Assembly: GCA_025766275.1 (NCBI GenBank)
Contig: JAFKAC010000041.1
Span: 434,001-498,000 of the forward strand
Reading direction: 5' to 3'
Length of the DNA stretch: 64,000 nucleotides
Origin: Lactarius indigo
Lineage: Eukaryota; Basidiomycota; Agaricomycetes; Russulales; Russulaceae
The position numbers and the translations under genes are program-made. Of the stretch, positions 20,752 through 32,200 are shown in pieces. The first letter of the stretch is position 1, and the number at the start of each line of letters is the position of its first letter. The notes beneath the pieces were generated by a model. It was given only the letters and a program-made list of their open reading frames with translations, ran no database searches and was not told the origin of the DNA.

Positions 20752-22014
20752 CTAAAGTGGCTGGTCGTCGGGGAAAGTGGAAATAAAACTAAAAGGGTCG
20801 GCAGGAATTCGAGGGGAAAGACAATAAGCAAGAAGGTGGGGGGCAGAACGAACCAAATCCTCAAAGAAATAGGCCTGTTGATAGGCGTAAATTTGTCCGT
20901 TAAAAGCGAAACGTAAATGTCCGTAAGTAGTCACAATTCTTCCGTCCAAAAAGTCCTGGATCTCTAGGGTCACTAGAGAGTCGATGTACCCAGCCCTGTG
21001 TACGTTAGCAAGGGGGGCGAAGGCGCGTCGCAGACCTTCCCTAAAGTCGTAACGGATGGTCCCAAGGGGGGTGTCAGGGGAAGGAAGGTCGTAGATGGCC
21101 TTGGAACAGATGTACAAAGGAGGGAAGTCGGGGTGTTGAGCGGGGTCAACAACGCGTGGGAAAAGGGTGTAGACGTGAGGGGGAAGAAGACGGAAGGGGG
21201 TGACAGAAGGAAAGACTGGAGGGAAATTAGCGAGCGAGGTGGCAAGGGGAACTTTACTGATCAGTTCCCGGAGGGTCGTGGAAGCGGGCCGCCAAGATTC
21301 CCCTTCGGGGGTGATGACGGAGATGTACTGGTGAGGGTGTTCTCCTTGGGAAAGGAGGCAAGGGGGGGCTTGGTAAGCGGTGGGGCCGAGGGGGGGAAGG
21401 TTCTCCTGGTCGGGATGAGGGGCCGGAGGGAAGACGGGGCCTTGTTCTGCTACTCGCTCGTAGTTAATCGGCGAGTCGGGGGTTGCAAGGCGGGAGGGGA
21501 CCGGAACAGGAGACGGAGAGCGACGAGGAGTCGGAGGAAGAACAGGAGGTGGCGAAGGAGAGCCACGAAGAGAAACAGGGGGACGGGGGGTCGGAACTCG
21601 GAGGGGAGGCGCAGACTCGGCGCGGGGTTCAGAGGTCGAGGGGACGACGTTCCCGTTGAGGTCGATGATCTCGAGGACCTCTTCGTAGAACTGGGCGGTG
21701 CTGGGGGACAAGGGACGAGGGGATGGACGAGGGGTGGCTTCTTCAGCCGGAGCGTAAGGGTAAACTAGTTCGGGGGTTGCGTCCCGAACGAGGGCAACAG
21801 GGGCGGGGGGTTCGTCACCACCGAAGGTGGCGGGGGTGTAGGGGGTGGTGAAGCGGAGGCTGTCTAGACGGACAGCGGAGGTGGAGGGAACAGGGGAGGT
21901 GCGGGAAAAGTCGAGGGGGCTACCTTGGTTGTCGAACTCTGACTGGTAGCTGGCAGAATCTCCGTCCCACTGACCGTACTGCGAGAAGTCGTACTCGTAG
22001 TCAAAGTCAGCCAC
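20752..22014 (-). CDS. ORF1 of C1, unknown protein with splice-created start
   Basis: 420-residue frame with no internal Met, about 95 percent identical by eye to C2 ORF1. Upstream in frame is a stop a few codons before, and the first codon is GTG overlapping a 3' splice site. Removing the intron 22014-22068 joins A (22069) to TG (22013-22012), giving ATG-GCT-GAC. Residues 1-30 are Tyr/Asp/Ser-rich, 30-210 Pro-rich with acidic patches, and the C-terminal 200 form a globular domain ending in FSFNGQIYAY-type module sequence. No known domain or membrane segment is recognised. Conservation of frame in two diverged copies shows it is a real coding region. Confidence 0.87.
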   Translation of the reverse strand: MADFDYEYDFSQYGQWDGDSASYQSEFDNQGSPLDFSRTSPVPSTSAVRLDSLRFTTPYTPATFGGDEPPAPVALVRDATPELVYPYAPAEEATPRPSPRPLSPSTAQFYEEVLEIIDLNGNVVPSTSEPRAESAPPLRVPTPRPPVSLRGSPSPPPVLPPTPRRSPSPVPVPSRLATPDSPINYERVAEQGPVFPPAPHPDQENLPPLGPTAYQAPPCLLSQGEHPHQYISVITPEGESWRPASTTLRELISKVPLATSLANFPPVFPSVTPFRLLPPHVYTLFPRVVDPAQHPDFPPLYICSKAIYDLPSPDTPLGTIRYDFREGLRRAFAPLANVHRAGYIDSLVTLEIQDFLDGRIVTTYGHLRFAFNGQIYAYQQAYFFEDLVRSAPHLLAYCLSPRIPADPFSFISTFPDDQPL

Positions 22015-22068
22015 TGGAGCAGCCCGGAGTCAGTCTATTGGTTAGACTGTCCAAGTGTGATGACTCAC
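22014..22068 (-). other. Candidate leader intron of C1 spanning LTR end and primer site
   Basis: Donor GTGAGT (22068-22063) lies inside the LTR and acceptor CTCCAG ends at 22014, with CTAAC- and CTGAC-like branch motifs between. At 55 nt it is typical for a fungal intron. It contains the last bases of U5 and the primer-binding site (22044-22053), so the spliced RNA could not be reverse transcribed. C2 has the same intron. Confidence 0.65.
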
Positions 22069-22742
22069 TGTCACTCGACAGGGGGTCACGACGTAGGCAG
22101 AGACTGGGGGCTGAGAGGGTGTGGAGAAGAGATGCTCGACGACAGAAGAACTCAAGATTCGCTCTTGGCTCAGTAGAGAGGTAGTGGCGCGCGAAGAGCG
22201 GGGCACTCGAAGGAGCTGTGAGGCAAGAGGGAGGATGTCACAAGTGGACAGTCTGAGGGACTGTCCGTAGAATTGCACCAGCTTATATACTACAAGGGGT
22301 GGTCTGTGCGTAGGTTTAGGGCAGGCTTAGGGCCCGTCCACGGGTGCTGCGCAGTACTGCGCAAGGGAACATTCTAGAGACATCTAACAATAGTGTCCAA
22401 TCAGAAGAGGTTTAAACATAGAATGGCTGCGCCGCAGTCGATGGCGCAATCTTTCGTCAGGATGGCGTGATTCCGCAGTCAATGCGGGAATCCCCGAGGG
22501 GTGGTGACTTGGGTGATTATCTTTGTTGATTGATCAACAATCAACTGTTGATAAGTACACGTGTACACTACACGTGGCTTGAGAGACGTGACTGATCACG
22601 TGACAGATCACGTGATCGTTTGAGAACAGAATTCAAACTCCGATTCGGAATTCCCCTTTAGGAAGGTGATTACATAAGACCGGGCCGACGCGGACCGGTC
22701 CTAAGCGCCCTTGAGTCACGACCGAATTATAGGTTCGTGACA
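22056..22742 (-). repeat. 5' LTR of C1
   Basis: 687 bp, minus strand. It contains TATATAAG at 22282-22289 and, about 30 nt further, AGACTGTCCA (22245-22254), the predicted transcript 5' end. That 10-mer is complementary to the primer-binding site at 22044-22053. CACGTG palindromes are present in U3 as in the other LTR copies. Confidence 0.94.
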
Positions 22743-23041
22743 CATTCTCCCCGCCAAATTATGCAGTTTGGGTCAACTCACTTTGGGTAATGAGCTTGGT
22801 TATCAGTCTCACCTGTGCTCTCCTCGCGACATTGCTACAGCAGTGGGCACGGAGGTACCTCAAGGTCACTCAGCCATGTTACAGTCCACACAAGTGAGCC
22901 TGGATCCATGTGTTCTACTTTGAAGGAGTCGAGAAGTTTCTACTTCTGTGGGTGATCAAAGTGTTGCCCACACTGCTACATGTTTCTCTATTCCTATTCT
23001 TTGCTAGTGTTGAAATGAGAGAGTGCGTCCACACGCCACAT
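22743..23041. other. Unassigned sequence between C1 and the foldback element
   Basis: Starts with the CATTC duplication of C1. No ORF, repeat or RNA gene is recognised. Confidence 0.5.
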
Positions 23042-23232
23042 AATGATCTGCCATGAATTCCATAACTCATGGGCCATCCGACGGGAAGAACCCCTCATGA
23101 CTCATGGGCCAACCGACGTCGGCCGATGCACAAAATTCTTCCAAAATTGATGGGCCAGCCGATGTCGGTTGAGGCTGCTTTGGTTCCAGAGCAATTTCCG
23201 AACTAGAGATTGTTATTGACTGATTCTGAAGA
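23042..23232 (+). repeat. Outer terminal inverted repeat, left
   Basis: About 190 bp, inverse of 27729-27925. It contains internal repeats of the motif CATGGGCCA followed by CCGACG-type sequence. A few substitutions separate the two copies. Confidence 0.8.
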
Positions 23233-24960
23233 CAGGAAAGTGGATTCCTATCCAGGATGCAATCCGGAAAGTATTCTGGATTTCCGTCTATGTCCAGGAA
23301 ACTGGATTTCTATGTGGGACAGAATCTGGAAAGTATTCTGGATTTCCATCTATGTCTAGGAAACTGAATTCCTATCCAGGATGCAATCCAGAAAATACTC
23401 CGGATTTCCATCTATGTCCAGGAAACTGGATTTCTAACCAGGACAGAATCTGGAAAGTATTCCGGATTTCTATCTATGTCTAGGAAACTAGATTCCTATC
23501 TGGGACACAATCCGGAAAGTATTCTAGATTTCCGTCTATGTTTAGGAAACTGGATTCCTATCTGGGACACAATCTGGAAAGTGCTCTGGATTTCCATCTA
23601 TGTGTAGGAAACTAGATTCCTATCCAGGATGCAATCCAGAAAGTATTCTGGATTTCTGTCTATGTCCAGGAAACTGGATGTCTAACTAGGACTGAATCCA
23701 GAAAGTATTCTGGATTTCCGTCTATGTTTAGGAAACTGGATTCCAATCCAGGATGCAATCCAGAAAATACTCCAGATTTCCATCTATGTCCAGGAAACTG
23801 GATTTCTAACCAGGACAGAATCCGGAAAGTATTCTGGATTTCTATCTATGTCTAGGAAACTGGATTCCTATCTGGGACACAATCCAGAAAGTATTCTGGA
23901 TTTTCGTCTATGTTTAGGAAACTGGATTCCTATCTGGGACACAATCCAGAAAGTATTCTGGATTTTCGTCTATGTTTAGGAAACTGGATTCCAATCCAGG
24001 ATGCAATCTGGAAAATACTCCGGATTTCCATCTATGTTCAGGAAACTGGATTTCTAACCAGGACAGAATCCAGAAAGTATTCCGGATTTCTATCTATGTC
24101 TAGGAAACTGGATCCCTATCAGGGACACAATTCGGAAAGTATTCCAGATTTCCATCTATGTCCAGGAAACTGGATTCCTATCTGGGACACAATCCGGAAA
24201 GTATTCTGGATTTCTGTCTATGTTTAGGAAACTGGATTTCTATCTGGGACAGAATCCGAAAAGTATTCCAGATTTCCATCTATGTCCAGGAAACTGGATT
24301 CCTATCTGGGACACAATCTGGAAAGTATTCTGGATTTCCGTCTATGTCCAGAAAACTGGATGTCTAACTAGGACTGAATCCAGAAAGTATTCTGGATTTC
24401 CATCTATGTTTAGGAAACTGGATTCCTATCCAGGATGCAATCCGGAAAATACTCCGGATTTTCATCTATGTCCAGGAAACTGGATTTCTATCTGAGACAC
24501 AATCCGGAAAGTATTCTGGATTTCTATCTATGTCTAGGAAACTGGATCCCTATCTGGGACACAATCTGGAAAGTATTCTGGATTTCTGTCTACGTTCAGG
24601 AAACTGGATTCCTATCTAGGATAGAATCCAAAAGTTACTCTGGATTTCCATCTGTGTCTAGGAAACTGGATTCCTATGTAGAATGCAATCCAGAAAATAC
24701 ACCAGATTTCTATCTACGTCCAGGAAACTGGAAGTCTAACCAGGACAGAATCCAGAAAGTATTCTAGACTTCCTTCTATGTCCAGGAAACTGGATTCCTC
24801 TCTGGGACTGAATCTGGAAAGTACTCTGGATTTCTGTCTATGTCTAGGAACCTGGATTTCCATCTGCAAAGAGGACACTGGCTTCCTATCTACAACAGAA
24901 TCTAGAAAACACTCCACATTTTCATCTGCAGACAGACAACTAGATTCCTATCTAAAATAG
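23233..24960 (+). repeat. 62-bp tandem array, left arm
   Basis: Roughly 28 units of 62 bp. Each unit contains a near-perfect short palindrome of the type TCCAGAAAGTATTCTGGA or TCCGGAAAGTATTCCGGA and the phrase GGAAACTGGATTCCTATC. Units decay toward the centre (after about 24850). Because 62 is not a multiple of three, the open frames through the array are not genes. Confidence 0.93.
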
Positions 24961-25261
24961 AATCCAGAACAAACTCTAGATCTGCATTTGTAGACAGGAA
25001 ACTGGACTCCTATTAGGAACAGTGGATTTATATCCATGAATTGGAATAGTCAATTTCCATCTTATCAGCAGACTCCTAGTGGATTTATAACTATAGGTGG
25101 GAACATAGATTTCTATCTGCAAGTGAAAGCAGATTCCCATCTGTGGAAGAAAATATGGATTCTCATTTAAGAAAGAGTGTATGGTAGAGTAGATTCCCAT
25201 GTCACAAAAGGGAACAGTGGATTTATATACATAGGAGTAAGGGAATGATAGCACTTTCCAC

Positions 25262-25628
25262 ATTGTGTCCCAGATAGGAATCCAGTTTCTTGGACATAGA
25301 CGGAAATCCAGAATACTTTCTGGATTCTATTCTAGTTAGACATCCAGTTTCCTGGACATAGATGAAAATCCAGAATACTTTCTGGATTGTGTCCCAGATA
25401 GGAATCCAGTCTTTTAAACATAGATGGAAATCCAGAATACTTTCCAGATGCTGTTCTAGTTAGACATCCAATTTCCTAGACATAGACAGAAATCCGGAAT
25501 ACTTTCCGGATTCTATTCTGGTTAGAAATCCAGGTTCCTGGACATAGATGGAAATCCAGAGTATTTTCTGGATTGCGTCCTAGATAGGAATCCAGTTTCC
25601 TAAACATAGATGGAAATCCAGAATACTT
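25262..25628 (-). repeat. 62-bp tandem array, right arm, first part
   Basis: About six units of the same 62-bp repeat in inverted orientation, interrupted at 25628 by the LINE insertion and continuing at 26754. Confidence 0.9.
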
Positions 25629-26420
25629 GAGTACTCGCGTGCGGCACCACATACGATAATCATCCTCTCCAACAACGAGAGTGCGATCTCACACATTACC
25701 AACTACCGCTCCCTCGAAAACCAGAGGGAAATACTTACATGGCATAACTCTTTATCTTCTTTCTTCTCACAGCCCAGGGACACGAGAATCTCTCTCGTGT
25801 GGTCGCCTGTTGACCGGAAGAGAGCTCCCGATTCCAACGCCTACAAGACCGTAGCAAACACCTGCCAAACAGCCCCACCCTCCAGGGCCAACCCCATCCG
25901 CTCAGCTACATGGGTCAAAAAACAACTTTGTGGTGCCGCCTTTCGCACATGGGGCGAAGAATGGCGCGCTAACATATCCAACCTGTCCGCCCCCCGGGCA
26001 TACTATCACTCTATCCACCCATCACACCCTCCGGACGGACACAACCACCCCCTATGGCTGGCCGCCATACCCCCCAAAAAGCCCAGTGACGATTATGTGC
26101 CCATTACCCGACGCACTCACGCCACTGCCATGCAACTCGCCACCTTACACTCATTCACTTCCGACTACTCCCTACGTCATCGGCCCGACCTTCCAATAGA
26201 AGAGTCCATGTGTCACGCGTGCAAGGTACCCTATTCATTCAAACACATCATCTATCACTGCCCTCTGTACGCGCGCCATCGCTCTCGGGCCTTTGATCAT
26301 TTCCTCGACCACACCACAACCCCCCTCCGCATCTTTTATGTGCTAGAGAATCAATTATGCAGGTTTTTACAATCCTCCAAAGCTGCATCAAAACCTAGGC
26401 GTCCACGTCAACCTGGATGA
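25629..26420 (+). pseudogene. LINE ORF2 C-terminal fragment (RNase H remnant and zinc motif)
   Basis: The frame is open from the truncation point to the stop at 26418-26420. The first 60 residues (IIILSNNESAISHITNYR, then LVWSPVD) match the end of an RNase H domain of fungal LINEs. The last part carries the C-terminal zinc motif C-x2-C with H and C ligands (CHACKVPYSFKHIIYHC). Endonuclease and reverse transcriptase are missing, so the copy cannot move on its own. The position usually held by a catalytic Asp in the ILSD motif reads Asn here. The element type resembles Tad1-like fungal LINEs, which is inferred from motifs only. Confidence 0.8.
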
Positions 26421-26756
26421 AGGAGCTCTCCAACCTCAACTTGCCACCCTGTGCCCTGCACAGCCCCGTAAGTGCTACCCCTTTTGTGTTCCGTGCCTGA
26501 AAGGCCCTTGCGCTTGCGATGACATCATATTCACGCTTCCTTTTTCCCGTGACCCGGTTTCCTCTTGACTATGAGGTGGCCAAGTGTACTAGCTACAGCT
26601 ACTACAATTATTCTCTCGGCATTCCCAGCCCACACGCGAGCTCTGCTTACGTATACTTGTATCATTTTGGTGTTTCTTACGCTAAGACCGGCTTTGTATT
26701 TTATTGTACTGCTCCAGAATATAAATTCATCAAAAAAAAAAAAAAAAAAAAAAAAA
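25629..26756 (+). mobile_element. 5'-truncated LINE (non-LTR retrotransposon) with poly(A) tail
   Basis: Inserted in the right arm of the foldback element. It is flanked by a 15-bp duplication AAATCCAGAATACTT (25614-25628 and 26754-26768), ends in an A run (26732-26756), and is truncated at the 5' end. All three are hallmarks of target-primed reverse transcription. The A run overlaps the first bases of the duplication. About 310 nt of 3' UTR separates the stop codon from the tail. Confidence 0.9.
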
Positions 26757-27728
26757 TCCAGAATACTTTCCGGATTCTGTCCCAGATAGAAATCCAGTTT
26801 CCTGGCCATAGATGGACATCCAGAATACTTTCTGGATTGCATCCTGGATAGGAATCCAGTTTCCTAAACATAGATGGAAATCCAGAGCACTTTCCAGATT
26901 GTGTCCCAGATAGGAATCCAGTTTCCTGGACATAGATGGAAATCCAGAATACTTTCTGGATTCTGTCCCAGATAGAAATCCAGTTTCCTAAACATAGATG
27001 GAAATCCAGAATACTTTCCGGATTGTGTCCCAGATAGGAATCCAGTTTCCTGAACATAGATGGAAATCCGGAGTATTTTCTGGATTGCATCCTGGATAGG
27101 AATCTAGTTTCCTAAACATAGATGAAAATCCAGAGCACTTTCCAAATTGTGTCCCAGATAGAAATCCAGTTTCCTAAACATAGACGGAAATCCAGAATAC
27201 TTTCCGGATTGTGTCCCAGATAGGAATCCAGTTTCCTAGACATAGATAGAAATCCGGAATACTTTCCAGATTCTGTCCTGGTTAGAAATCCAGTTTCCTG
27301 GACATAGATGGAAATCCGGAGTATTTTCTGGATTGCATCCTGGATAGGAATCTAGTTTCCTAAACATAGATGAAAATCCAGAGCACTTTCCAAATTGTGT
27401 CCCAGATAGAAATCCAGTTTCCTAAACATAGACGGAAATCCAGAATACTTTCCGGATTGTGTCCCAGATAGGAATCCAGTTTCCTAGACATAGATAGAAA
27501 TCCGGAATACTTTCCAGATTCTGTCCTGGTTAGAAATCCAGTTTCCTGGACATAGATGGAAATCCGGAGTATTTTCTGGATTGCATCCTGGATAGGAATT
27601 CAGTTTCCTAGACATAGATGGAAATCCAGAATACTTTCCGGATTCTGTCCCACATAGAAATCCAGTTTCCTGGACATAGATGGAAATCCAGAATACTTTC
27701 TGGATTGCATCCTGGATAGGAATCTACT
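26754..27728 (-). repeat. 62-bp tandem array, right arm, second part
   Basis: About 16 inverted 62-bp units. Blocks of roughly 240 bp are repeated almost exactly (for example around 27070-27310 and 27310-27550), showing recent segmental duplication within the arm. Confidence 0.92.
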
Positions 27729-27925
27729 TTCCTGTCTTCAGAATCAGTCAATAACAATCTCTAGTTCGGAAATTGCTCTGGAACCAAAGCAGTCTCAACC
27801 GACATCGGCTGGCCCATCATTTTCGGAAGAATTTTGTGCATCGGCTGATGTCGGTTGGCCCATGAGTCATGAGGGGTTCTTCCCATCAGATGGCCCATGA
27901 GTTATGGAATTCATGGCAGATCATT
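27729..27925 (-). repeat. Outer terminal inverted repeat, right
   Basis: Inverse copy of 23042-23232, with scattered substitutions such as CATCGGCTGATGTCGG against CGTCGGCCGATG on the other arm. Confidence 0.8.
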
Positions 27926-28165
27926 GGCTGCACGCGTGAGTTACCTCAGTGTCAGGCATGAGTGAAACGCGAGGTGTAGTCTTGCATCACAATCCTTAGA
28001 TACGATTCGGACTCTACTTTACGAGTATGATCAGGGACAATCCGTTCCCCTCTACTTAGTTGAGATATCATTGGTACTGGTGATTTCACGTGTAGTAGCT
28101 ACGTTCTTTACGATGTATTTAAGTCGCCTTATGCACACCTGGTACTTCAGTCGTTTCTGACAACA

Positions 28166-29077
28166 GTGCCAGGCAAGTACTTTTTATTGTTCTATCTAAT
28201 ACAGTCATTTCTGACAATGGTGCCAGCCCACTGCGTTTTATCAGCCGGCCTGGTGGTACTCCTATGCAACATCAATCTCACTATCTTCAAAATGGTGTTG
28301 TCATGGGTCGGCGTTTGCATGGCCCTGTACGGATGTTTCATGTTCATTCCAATTTTTCGCCACAACAGCCTGTACTACACACTGCTTACATCGCTGACGT
28401 GGCCCATCATCGTTGGGATACCGTTCATCGTCTTTCGGGCTCTTTGGCACCTCACTCAACTGGATTGTTTCAGTGGCAAAGTTTATCGTCGCTGTCGTTT
28501 TTTGGAGGAAAGTTATCGCAAGATGCTTGTGCAAGGCATACAGAAGACAGCTGAGGAAACTGCCCTGAACTCACCACTGGAGATTGATACTTGCGCATTT
28601 ATGTGGACGTTTGACAGTTTGGACAAAGACCACGAACTGGAGCGCTTCTTTGCTGGCTTACCTGGCTTCTGCAGCTTGAAAGTGGTCAATGATCCTCTGC
28701 CCAGTCTTCCTTGGGATCAACAGAAGAAGTTTTTGACGGCATTGATGGGGCTGTTTGACCGCACTTTCTCATCTGATTTGCTACCCGAGCCTGTCAAAAA
28801 GCGGAGGGCCATAATATGCGCGAAGGCTACCGATCCGATAATCACTCCCATGGCATTGATAATTCTCAAGAGGATTTTGGCCAACTACCAACAGAGTGGT
28901 CTGCTTGTCGCTGAAATTGTGCGGACTGTGAGGAGCTGGGGCTACAACATGCGTGAGGATATTGTTTCGGTTGCTGAAGCTACATTCACCAAAATCCTTG
29001 CAAGGCCGCAACAACACGATGACTCTTGGTTTATTCTTGCCTCGACTGAACTTGGCGTCCAAGAAGCTGTCCTCTGA
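28166..29077 (+). CDS. DUF6535-like membrane protein, possibly 5' truncated
   Basis: 303-codon frame. Three hydrophobic segments lie near residues 5-30, 40-65 and 70-95, followed by a soluble region with LEIDTCAFMWTFDSLDKDHELERFFAGLPGF, which I recognise from a large Agaricomycete family of unknown function (DUF6535). Family members are usually longer, so this is likely a fragment or short member. The first codons are doubtful: a 25-bp phrase CAGTC(G/A)TTTCTGACAA is repeated at 28149 and 28202, and the stretch between could be an intron (GTACTT...ATACAG), which would put the start at the ATG at 28217. No neighbour suggests a function. Confidence 0.6.
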   Translation: MPGKYFLLFYLIQSFLTMVPAHCVLSAGLVVLLCNINLTIFKMVLSWVGVCMALYGCFMFIPIFRHNSLYYTLLTSLTWPIIVGIPFIVFRALWHLTQLDCFSGKVYRRCRFLEESYRKMLVQGIQKTAEETALNSPLEIDTCAFMWTFDSLDKDHELERFFAGLPGFCSLKVVNDPLPSLPWDQQKKFLTALMGLFDRTFSSDLLPEPVKKRRAIICAKATDPIITPMALIILKRILANYQQSGLLVAEIVRTVRSWGYNMREDIVSVAEATFTKILARPQQHDDSWFILASTELGVQEAVL

Positions 29078-29245
29078 GACTAAGGTAGCAGACACCAGGA
29101 ACGGGCACCCCTTATATAAGCACTAAACCCTAGGGTTTGTATTATGTAAGCAGGACCAATCCCACCACCCAAACATCATAAAATCCAATTTAGATTCTGC
29201 TTAAACAGGGAGAGGGGGGGACTTGGGGGGAAGTAAACAATGTCA

Positions 29246-32200
29246 TTATGAGAGTACAGAAGCCCTAACTTCCTTGATCATATCTGGTGGAAGTATACAA
29301 TGGCCATGATACTTTTTATTTGCCCCCACAGCCTGTGCACCTGTTAAGCCTTCTCCATATGCATGAATGAACTGTGCTGAGTGGTTAGCAAACCTATAGA
29401 CCAATTGAGTACACAAGGATTACAGCAAGAAACAATTGTGCTCACCAATGGATTTGATCAAGGGGTACATCATCAAGACTTGCTTTCACATTCTCCTCCA
29501 ACTGTTTCATAGTAGCAGCCCAACCAGCAAGGCAGAAGCGAAGCTTTGCAGCTCCCCAATACTGCTCAATAAAGTTCAGCTCACAGTGGTACTTGGGGTA
29601 AAAATCACAGATGTGGCCACGGTGCTCAACAAGTTCTTGAAGTTGTGACTTCTGAGAAATAAAGTCAGGCTGATTAAAGAGGAGGCAACGGCAGCAGCAG
29701 TTTGTCTGCCCTTCAGGGCATTTGAAGCATGGGCACTCAGCAGGCAAACCAGTCTCTGGCCAAAGGCCACGCTCCTGTATAATCTGCTCCATCCCCTTAA
29801 ACCAACCTGACATGGTAGGGTGGTCATCAGGAAAGTAAAAAGACTGCAGCTCCTTAGTTTGAGGGTGAACACCATGGCCCATCCTTGGCCCATCCTTAAA
29901 AGGTGTCCAGTGAGCTCTGGGATCTGCAAAGCAGTAATAAGATATCTAAAAGTAAGCAAAATAAAAAGATTACTTTTAGCCATGTTTCTTGCAGACAGAG
30001 CATTAGGAGCTCGCTTCTGATGTGAAGGGGCATTGTCAAAGAGGAAAAGTCCCTGTGCATAGCCCTTTGTCTTGCCCTCAAAGATATCAATTGCACCATC
30101 AACCTGTTCAAGCAGGTCATTTGCATCAAAATATCCATCCCAATTCAGACCAGGTTTGAAAATAACCCTGGCTTCTCTGCTCAAAAAGAATGGTTAGCAC
30201 ACAAGCCTCCCAAGAGAAAATCACACGGACTCTTTGCCATCACATAAGCAACCCCAATCAGCGGTGAGAAATTTGGAAATCATGATGGATTGTCCATTCC
30301 CCTTTGGCTGTGGTGTGGGCTTATCACCCTTGTGTGCCCAGCAAGTCTTTTGCAAGTCATTCTGAAAAAATGTGGACTCATCATGGGTGACAAGGATGAG
30401 GCAGAAGCGACCATGGGCCTCAGGGACAGGGAAGCCCTTCAAAAGAGGAAGCAGGTCACCATTGTTGTCCCACAAGTGGAAGCGCTTTTCATATTCCTTC
30501 CACCTCTCAACAAAAGCCTTGCAATATTTGACAACATCTTTGTGTTTGTGCCCATCAATGTACATGCCCTTCTGAGGTTGACCATACTGCCAGTCAAGTT
30601 TTGAGAGCCAGTGACATGCTGTGCACTCAGAAATCGTTGGCTTCATAATCCCAGACCACGAGAATTTCTCTTGCAGCTCCGGTGCAGACACAACCTCGAC
30701 AATATCCCCAGCAGTGACATGCCCAGACTTTGCATGCTCCAGTAAACGCAGCTGAATAGTCTGCTTTATGTCTTCGTCTTCCAGGATCATCCAGTGGGCC
30801 TGTCTGTATCTGTGTGACGGGAGCTCCCCAATGTGGACAAAGTCCAGAACCCACTGGCGCAAGTTGCACATGCGCTTTTTGCCACCTCCCTGGATCCTTG
30901 CAACAACCAAGGATGCCTCCCTCCATGTATATTGGAGAGCTGGGTTCAGGTAGAGATTCAGCACGCCAAGCATTCCAGTGAGGCAAGTCCGAAGGAAGAC
31001 ATCAAGGTGCAGGTCTTTGCTCTTGGCTGTGAGTGATGCGCATGCTTTTCCGAGCTTTTCATGGTCCTTCCAGAGGTCCAAGGCTCTGTCAAAGGGTGTT
31101 TTGGGGATAAGGTAAGTAGGGTCACAGCCACAGCGGAGGGCCTCAAGAATTGCATTCATGGTATATTTTGCATCTTCGGCTCCTTGACCTGCTTGTGCGG
31201 ATCCCTCACCATCACTATCACCACCCCCAAGGCCATCAGGGCCTTCTGGCCCACTGTAAAGAGACCCTTCAGTATCCTGCAACAAGGCCAGTTCGCTTTG
31301 CGAGTTGCTATGGTCACCCCTAGGCTCAAGTCCCAGGTTTTCGTGTCTGCTTGATCCAACACTCGGTGTGTGCACTTTGTCTTCTGAGGAACTGTCTTCA
31401 TTATCAGCTCCTCCTGTCACAGAAGACCCAGTCATCTCGGAGGGTGCGTAGCCCTGGCTGCACCAATTGACTTCACGTGCCTCGGCACCTGGTTCTGGCA
31501 CTGACCTGGGTTCATCCTCCTCTTCTTCCACCAGCACCATGTTCTCCCAACCATTCCCAGATCCCTTGGATAGAGCAGTGATGGTGAACCCCGGTGTTCT
31601 GAATGGCACAGAACCCCCACCACGCCAATCAACTGAATGCGCGCTGGCACCCAATTCTGGGTTGGAGCCAGGTGAGCTCTCCTCCTCTTCTTCTGCCAGT
31701 GCAACACCTCTGTGACCAGTTCTCCCAGATATGGCAGTAAAAGGAAGCTCCGGTGTCCCAGAGGGCGCAGAGCCCCTGCTGTGCATGTCAATTTCCTGCA
31801 GGTCCAAGTCAGCACTTTCGCGCACGTTTTGCACCTCAGCCTCCTCCCTCTCCCTCCTCTTCAATTCCATAAAGGACGCAAGGTCGAGAAAGCCTTTTGA
31901 AGTGAGGGCTTTCCAAGCCTTTTTGCAGCGGTACTGGGTCTTTTTGGAGTCGCCACAGTAAGTCTTTGGTGTCTTTCATTTTCATGCTTGCTCATCCTTC
32001 TCTATTTGAACAGCAAGGTGCTGGGCTTCTTGCAACATGAATGAAAACTGCTCCATGTCGGGTCGCTTAGGGCCATTGTCCAGATTGTCCAGATCTGTGT
32101 TGCTATCAGCACTTTCAATTTCATCTTGGTTAGGTTCATGTTCATCATCCACTGCAATCGCCACAGGTGCACTGACTTCTTCTTGAGGCTCTGGGTCAGG

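Larger units (their letters stand above)
12863..22742 (-). mobile_element. Full-length chromovirus C1 with three extra ORFs (9.88 kb)
   Basis: Minus-strand element with 687-bp LTRs (12863-13549 and 22056-22742) differing at one position by eye (GCCACAG/GCCGCAG, a CpG transition). Target duplication CATTC lies at 12858-12862 and 22743-22747. Order on the minus strand: 5' LTR, ORF1, ORF2, ORF3, gag, pol, 3' LTR. A Ty3/gypsy element normally needs only gag and pol, so the 3.1 kb of additional coding sequence before gag is unusual. All frames are intact, so the copy may be active. No minus-strand ATG exists between the predicted transcript start (about 22255) and the gag ATG at 18932. C2 is a diverged second copy with the same layout. 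Confidence 0.97.
23042..27925. mobile_element. Foldback-like element with long repeat-built inverted arms
   Basis: The two ends are inverted copies: AATGATCTGCCATGAATTCC at 23042 is matched in reverse at 27925, and the similarity extends inward about 190 bp. Inside each arm is an array of 62-bp tandem repeats, in opposite orientation in the two arms, around a 300-bp degenerate centre (24961-25261). The right arm is split by a LINE insertion. Long terminal inverted repeats composed of tandem repeats are the hallmark of Foldback/Galileo-type elements. No transposase is present, so this copy is non-autonomous. I could not find a convincing target duplication, so exact ends are uncertain by a few bases. 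Confidence 0.75.

Noticed and set aside
23910..24767. Open frames through the 62-bp array, such as repeated GNWIPI and RKLDSY
   Set aside because: The period is not a multiple of three, so frames rotate between units, and the reverse arm gives the same translation by symmetry.
23233..24960. CRISPR-like array
   Set aside because: Units are contiguous 62-bp repeats without unique spacers, and the genome is eukaryotic.
28781..29095. Minus-strand 104-codon frame opposite the DUF6535-like gene
   Set aside because: Shadow of the plus-strand coding sequence, no motif.
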